In this document: positions 13,901 through 17,186 of the stretch, piece after piece
Layout: every line of letters begins with the position of its first letter
How positions within the stretch are numbered: the first letter of the stretch is position 1
Source of the DNA: an uncultured bacterium
Lineage (GTDB): Bacteria > Actinomycetota > Coriobacteriia > Coriobacteriales > Coriobacteriaceae
Reading direction: 5' to 3'
Assembly (NCBI GenBank): GCA_905215755.1
Contig: CAJMRE010000040.1
Location: forward strand, 1 to 17,186
DNA: 17,186 nucleotides
Translations under genes and position numbers: made by a program
Notes under the pieces: model-generated
Seen by the model: the letters and a program-made list of their open reading frames with translations, nothing else
Told to the model about the DNA's origin: nothing
Database searches by the model: none

Positions 13901-15289
13901 CCAATTGAGGTCGGTTCTTACTTGAAAGAGCGCCTTAATATTGCCGTATGCGGGGTCGTTGTTGTTGCCCCAGGTTTTGCCCACCCAATCGTAGGCGAGC
14001 GAGCCGTACAGCTGTGTGGCGATATCCATCGTGAACAGCAGCGTGCAATGGTGGCGAAGGAGCTTAGTGTTTCTTGGATCGGTTCCCGAACCGGCACTCA
14101 TACTCTTGTACTGATTCCACTTCCCCTCCATCTCGTCGAGGTAGCGGTTTGCCTGCTTGGCGCCCGACTCGCGCGGCGATTTCTTCCAGTACTCCGGATC
14201 CGGATTGCCTGAATCGTTCATGTAGCCGACCGGTTTGTATCCTCCGCCAAACAGCACGTACCCGGCAAAAGAGAAATCGAACAAAATGGGGAATGAGGGC
14301 ATCCAGCACGTGAACTTATTGCCGCCGATGCCGGGAAACGCCGCCGGGAAATCAAACGGAGTGATCTCTTGGTCCATGGTAGTGGGGACGATAGTGGTCG
14401 ATCCGGATTCCGCCTTTGCCGCCGGCGCGGTGACAACGGTCATGGGGGAGGAGAGCGTGTAGGTTTTGCCCTGATAGTCGAGGACAAAGCGCAATTTGCA
14501 CCCTTCTTCCAGAAGGCCCGATGCCGCGTCGAGAAACTTGTCTTCGAGTGTGAACGTCGCCAGATTATCTGCGCCCGATGCGCTGGCCTTGACTTGGCCA
14601 ATCTGCGTGACGGTTTCGGGCGAGCTACCCGTGACGGGCATTACCTTGTTGATGTGCAACGTTGCCTGTCCACCCTGTGGCAGATGCGCCTGCACGGTAA
14701 AAGCGTGCGTGTCGGGCTGGTCGTTTGCCGTGTCGTCCTTCGGCAGTGCCATAAACGTGGCGTCGGCGTACTGGATGTCCCATTCGTCGAATGTGAGCTG
14801 TCGAAAGTACGGCTCGCCATCGGAGAGCGGACGTGTGGGTGCGGTAATGGCGGTGCCGCCTTGGACACGTGCGAGGGGAATCTCGACATCGCGGTAGCCT
14901 TTCATGCTGATGGAGATACCGCCGTTAAAGTCGTACGCGTCGAGAAGCGTTGCCTCGTCCACGTAGCCTTCCGAAAGCGGCGCGATCTCAAAGATGGCCG
15001 TGCCTTCGTCATCGGTCGTGGCGGTGAGCTGCTTGCCTGCGGTATAGCGCGATGTGAGCGTGACCTGGGCACCCGTAATGGGCGTATTCTTGTTGGCGAC
15101 GTCGACCACGACCACACCAAACATGGTACGCGAGAGAACGAGCACCCTGAAGGGGTCTTTTTCGTCGGCATAGGCCTCGGTGGGCGCGAACGGCAATATA
15201 AAGGCGTTTGCGCTTCCTGGCACGCGCGGCAACATAATGCTTGCCAGCGAGGACGCTCCGGCAACAAGTAACGAACGGCGATCAAGCAT
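10922..15289 (-). CDS. Giant cell-wall surface protein: Tat-type signal peptide and LAGTG sorting signal
   Basis: A 1455-residue secreted protein. It starts MLDRRSLLVAGASSLASIML, a short twin-arginine-like signal (R4-R5) with possible cleavage after SANA (29) or AYA (41). Residues ~45-145 look like a Cna-B/carboxypeptidase-regulatory fold (TPITGAQVTLTSRY ... DEGTAIFEI). A large middle part follows (~330-580) with hydrophobic strands and several WxxG-type motifs, then strand-rich sequence (~700-1150) that could be a beta-propeller, and a CARDB-like domain (~1180-1330, SFMVTVRNDGNTLLTAGTIDLY). A Gly/Ser linker leads to LAGTG (1407-1411), a hydrophobic segment and SARR plus a 17-residue tail. 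LAxTG is the motif linked to class E sortases of high-GC Gram-positives. Start: ATG 15289 with GGGAG 6 nt upstream. Ligand and function unknown; the neighbouring LuxR-type gene may control it. Confidence 0.8.
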   Translation of the reverse strand: MLDRRSLLVAGASSLASIMLPRVPGSANAFILPFAPTEAYADEKDPFRVLVLSRTMFGVVVVDVANKNTPITGAQVTLTSRYTAGKQLTATTDDEGTAIFEIAPLSEGYVDEATLLDAYDFNGGISISMKGYRDVEIPLARVQGGTAITAPTRPLSDGEPYFRQLTFDEWDIQYADATFMALPKDDTANDQPDTHAFTVQAHLPQGGQATLHINKVMPVTGSSPETVTQIGQVKASASGADNLATFTLEDKFLDAASGLLEEGCKLRFVLDYQGKTYTLSSPMTVVTAPAAKAESGSTTIVPTTMDQEITPFDFPAAFPGIGGNKFTCWMPSFPILFDFSFAGYVLFGGGYKPVGYMNDSGNPDPEYWKKSPRESGAKQANRYLDEMEGKWNQYKSMSAGSGTDPRNTKLLRHHCTLLFTMDIATQLYGSLAYDWVGKTWGNNNDPAYGNIKALFQVRTDLNWTEQFTLGPVPFFLNVNPWVLAKLALAVGAHTHGSGAAFFKNISLDFSNTSGSFTIQIGLAVTFGAGVAGVASSAVRGAASLTLFIGYEKADGHQLPRLRVGADVDVDVILQFVMFKWTTKAWSGSWPTLLDSWNMSVNNGNQYVLQRSELALGGDTPYTLDIRFGTPGNIKAGGVPQFIASATIVTNAELLARAEVKATARNVEPTVRDWDRSVTRIELEADAESDDTGQIEHFVHALIENDENAAPMYEYTYIGQATNAVADPNANSAGVSEDERGGIKPSSDNVLFSGVLSEAHMKLAMIAGVECLFRIASVRYGDNGRSRLVVHTKTNGTWSAPTPVDFPLGFGEGDVERDGIYDYDFDVVEYTDGGGNQDAYVLLISGERPAGDNTLFDTASTSGILSVVRLRISNDGVHVMSHTSWRSISRGRLQEDGYHCLQCPRITVGKTLVDGRLSGAYLHRRGTTAEKALGSEAEVALECFTLWSDISGDSLTFRQVLSFPQAPSSIELGASENINGKMVVPVAYETAGGCGCASYAVIGQSIAGWGVMSPDVTVPHAVPWPQHSGFLATVNEQLQHITWTRGASAFATQPVGAAGCGPASFSVSNNGRCVLYVENTDGKVGQTYDEEGNPVAVMGKHFRIFASTLAGDLFTEPFVMCELDHPVDQITTFLTSGGMLSALATHIVSAEKSEAELHGIEVPLVACATPTGAVATSGAVVPGAAGESFMVTVRNDGNTLLTAGTIDLYREGSSQPFSSASIGFGMNARMASIYDPELAEDASANDMAHVKYALETLGERFATHPLAADSGNAVLAPGCTAQFRMSFAIPESWSDEVGKRVTLYAKARNLVALDPVTLEEIRPGANSALGAVLHELHVPDAACERSKVQVGVCDSADTTGLHDAPMTADGGGDSSGGGTDKGGGSGGSSSGSGKDHSNNKRSGKAGALAGTGDVNAPLTAAATALAAAGAGLIAYSARRTALEKDTANEVNSDRSR

Positions 15290-15444
15290 CTTTGGCTCCC
15301 ATCCCGCAGGTATCGGTGGAAATAATCCAATTTTGCGAGAAGGTGCCCCGTGGCGGTAGTGCCGTTCAAGGGTCAAAATGTCCAAATTAATCGAGCGAAG
15401 CGCCGGGTTCCGGAACGCGTTCGATGCGCTTGGCAGCCCGGTCG

Positions 15445-16449
15445 CTAACGCAACATATGGGCGACCAGCTCGGCGCGGGTTCCGATACCAAGCTTGGCAT
15501 ACACTCCTGATAGGCGGTTTTTAACGGTGCCCGGCGATACTTCCATGTGGCGTGCGATTTCGGCGTTGGTCCATCCGCGGCAGGCGAGCATGGCCATGGT
15601 GAACTCCGTGGTCGTTAAATCGTCGGCCACGTCCTCGCCCGAATCGGGGTTGTGGATGCGCCGCCAGCCGTAGCTGAAGCGGTACGTGATCTCGATGATG
15701 CGCGCGAAGTCGTCAGGGTATTGCGTTTTTAGGCATGCCTCGATGAGTCCCTGCAAAAGGCCGTGGTGCTCGCCAATGAGCTCGATAAGGCCGTCGGGAC
15801 GCGCAATGTTCCAAGCGGCTCCGAAGTGCGTTTTTGCGGCGTCGATGTCCCTGAGGCTCATGCAGGCCATGGAAGCCGACAGGTGCAGGAACAGCTCCGA
15901 GATGGGATAACTTCCCTGTTTCATGATCAGGGCATTTTCCGCCATGCCTAGGCTGCGGCCGTATTCGCCACGCAGATACAAGGCGTGCGCCATCACGTAG
16001 CTGGCGAACAGGCGCAGGCCTTCGGGCAGATGCGCCGCAAGCGGATAAAACTCTTCGGCGGAATGCGGGGAAGGCAAGTGCAGCAGGACGCTCGCGGCGG
16101 AGGCGAATAGGATATGCGTGGCGTGGACGGCGGGCGATTCCTCGTCAGTTGGCGTATCGAGGATGCCCGCAAGGCAGCGGCGGGCATCGGCGATACGATT
16201 GAGCGACAGACTGGCATATCCGCAGATAAGGCATGCGGAATAACGCAGTGCGGGGTCGGTGGCGTCAAGATAGGGGCGTGCTGTCTCGGCGGCGGGTGTG
16301 GCCTGTCCGCGAAAGTACAGCGCTTCTGCCGTGGCGATGGTGCGCGAATCGGGGTCGGAAATGCCTGCAACCGCAGCGTCAATCTGCCCCGGCACAAAGG
16401 CAGTGCACATCAACGGCATGGGAATGCGCGGGTAGCCATCGCAGTCCAT
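15445..16449 (-). CDS. LuxR-type transcriptional regulator with helical-repeat sensor region
   Basis: A 334-residue regulator. The last ~60 residues are a LuxR/GerE helix-turn-helix (LTTTEFTMAMLACRGWTNAEIARHM, then VSPGTVKNRLSGVYAKLGIGTRAEL). The first ~260 residues are alpha-helical with TPR-like spacing (AEALYFRGQATPAAETARPYL; YSACLICGYASLSLNRIADARRCL; ASYVMAHALYLRGEYGRSLGMAENAL), probably a protein or signal-sensing region. No response-regulator receiver domain and no ATPase domain are present, so it is neither a two-component regulator nor a full MalT type. Start: ATG 16449 with GGGAG 7 nt upstream; the frame extends further but without family-like sequence. It lies 155 bp upstream of the surface protein gene on the same strand, without a clear terminator between, so co-transcription or direct control is likely. 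Confidence 0.85.
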   Translation of the reverse strand: MDCDGYPRIPMPLMCTAFVPGQIDAAVAGISDPDSRTIATAEALYFRGQATPAAETARPYLDATDPALRYSACLICGYASLSLNRIADARRCLAGILDTPTDEESPAVHATHILFASAASVLLHLPSPHSAEEFYPLAAHLPEGLRLFASYVMAHALYLRGEYGRSLGMAENALIMKQGSYPISELFLHLSASMACMSLRDIDAAKTHFGAAWNIARPDGLIELIGEHHGLLQGLIEACLKTQYPDDFARIIEITYRFSYGWRRIHNPDSGEDVADDLTTTEFTMAMLACRGWTNAEIARHMEVSPGTVKNRLSGVYAKLGIGTRAELVAHMLR

Positions 16450-16484
16450 CTTCCATCTCCCATCAGGTGGCAACATTAGCAGCA

Positions 16485-16490
16485 ATTGTA
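16485..16490 (-). promoter_or_regulatory. Possible -10 box of the LuxR-type gene
   Basis: TACAAT on the minus strand, giving a leader of about 30 nt to the ATG at 16449. The -35 position is poor (TTCCAG at 16-bp spacing), so activation by a regulator may be needed. Confidence 0.3.
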
Positions 16491-16592
16491 CCCCTGCTGC
16501 TCGGGACTGGAATTTGTGAGTATCGCCTACGATTATGCCGAACGTATAAAGGAAGAGTCTATTGTCGATGCTCCCAAGGTGGCTACCGAAGC

Positions 16593-16925
16593 CTAGCTGA
16601 CCTCGACATTCGGAAAAATTGCCACCCCTGTAAAAAGCTCTGCCGCAGCGATGGGAAACGCATCTTCTGGGCATTCCGTCGTCTCCAGCCAGCGCTGGAC
16701 TGCTGCTGTCGCCTGCGCGTTGGCGAGCGGGGCGTGGGGACCGTCCGGCGACCAGCGGTGACGGGCGAGCCCTGCCGCGTGCGTGGGCCTCCATCGGCGT
16801 AGACCCATGACCCGCATGGCATCGGAGAAGTCCACCATGGCGTCCAGGACCTTACCGTCCGGCACGTCCAGCCTAGCGGCTCTCTTGAACCCGAGGTCGA
16901 AGGGGGAGCGTTGTACAAGGCATAT
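16593..16925 (-). pseudogene. C-terminal fragment of an unidentified protein
   Basis: A minus-strand frame reads FDLGFKRAARLDVPDGKVLDAMVDFSDAMRVMGLRRW and ends FTGVAIFPNVEVS before a stop at 16593. Its amino-acid make-up (acidic and basic residues balanced, regular hydrophobic spacing) looks like real protein, unlike the other frames here. The frame is closed by stop codons upstream of about 16950. There is no ribosome binding site before the first usable start (GTG at 16865). This fits a gene that lost its 5' part; I do not recognise the family. It could also be a short gene with an unusual start. Confidence 0.35.
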
Positions 16926-17041
16926 GGGGCCGAGTGGAAGTGGATCAAAAGAGCGTTACTTGACGTTTCATACATAATGCCAACCGCCCCGCGACATCAC
17001 GTTCGCAGCGCGCAGGGGCCGGAGAATCTTCGCTATGAGAG

Positions 17042-17070
17042 TTGACGTCTAATGCCTTGCATCGTATAGT
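17042..17070 (+). promoter_or_regulatory. Promoter of the PadR-type gene
   Basis: TTGACG (17042-17047), a 17-bp spacer and TATAGT (17065-17070) form the best sigma-70-type promoter in the window. GTATAG recurs at 17064 and 17073 and as GTATAT at 17083, a 9-10 bp rhythm over the -10 and start region that could be the regulator's own operator. Confidence 0.7.
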
Positions 17071-17107
17071 GTGTATAGCATAGTATATGACGAGAGGAGG
17101 TGTGCGG

Positions 17108-17186
17108 ATGGAGGCACAGATGAAGCGCGGCTTCCTGGAGGCCTGCGTGCTCGCGGCCGTCTCCGGCGAGGAGTCCTACGGCTACC
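17108..17186 (+). CDS. PadR family transcriptional regulator, N-terminal part (runs off the window)
   Basis: The first 26 codons read MEAQMKRGFLEACVLAAVSG then EESYGY, the well-known opening of PadR-type winged-helix repressors ('kG.le..vLa.l..g..YGY'). AGGAGG (17095-17100) is 7 nt before the ATG. The gene has its own strong promoter with overlapping repeats, consistent with self-repression. PadR genes of this kind commonly sit first in an operon with membrane proteins (DUF1700/DUF4097 types) or transporters; any such genes would be to the right of the window. Confidence 0.8.
   Translation, partial: MEAQMKRGFLEACVLAAVSGEESYGY

Noticed and set aside
14369..15271. A 300-codon plus-strand frame, and a similar one at 12920-13747
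   Set aside because: Both are antisense to the giant surface protein and have biased Arg/Cys/His composition without motifs.
15413..15422. GAACGCGTTC as a second LexA box
   Set aside because: The half-sites are separated by 2 bp rather than 4, so it does not match the LexA consensus.

Overview
The window looks like chromosomal DNA of a high-GC Gram-positive, most likely a gut actinobacterium of the class Coriobacteriia (Collinsella-like). This is an inference from GC-rich coding sequence, strong AGGAGG-type ribosome binding sites, a wall-anchor motif of the LAxTG type, a mycobacterial-style LexA box and several archaeal-type AAA ATPase genes. No rRNA, tRNA, insertion sequence or CRISPR array was seen.

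Layout, left to right: (1) the 3' part of a ToxN/AbiQ-like gene with a clean terminator (3-394); (2) a minus-strand yjdF (DUF2992) gene with a long structured leader that fits a yjdF-type riboswitch (556-1108); (3) a perfect 19-bp-arm palindrome over a promoter, followed by what looks like the last ~60 codons of a lost ATPase (1185-1442); (4) an iron-sulfur flavoprotein-type reductase (1591-2121); (5) a minus-strand AAA ATPase with a C-terminal winged helix and a repeat-rich promoter (2230-3475); (6) a minus-strand two-gene operon for a type IIA topoisomerase of the topoisomerase IV class, B subunit then A subunit, ended by a strong terminator and preceded by a perfect LexA box (3484-7969); (7) a second minus-strand ATPase fused to a PD-(D/E)XK-like C-terminal domain, with four overlapping ACTCGG/CCGAGT palindromes around its promoter (8012-9500); (8) a plus-strand lipoprotein (9796-10874); (9) a minus-strand 1455-residue surface protein with a twin-arginine signal and a C-terminal LAGTG anchor (10922-15289), preceded on the same strand by a LuxR-type regulator (15445-16449); (10) a decayed fragment (16593 to about 16925) and the start of a PadR-type regulator with a good promoter (17042-17186).

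How the parts relate: the topoisomerase subunits are a co-transcribed unit and may belong to the SOS response. The LuxR-type regulator is the obvious candidate to control the surface protein beside it. The most unusual pattern is that all three ATPase loci (two intact, one apparently deleted) carry inverted repeats wrapped around their own promoter and ribosome binding site, each with a different sequence. This suggests that each ATPase comes with its own private operator, possibly for self-control.
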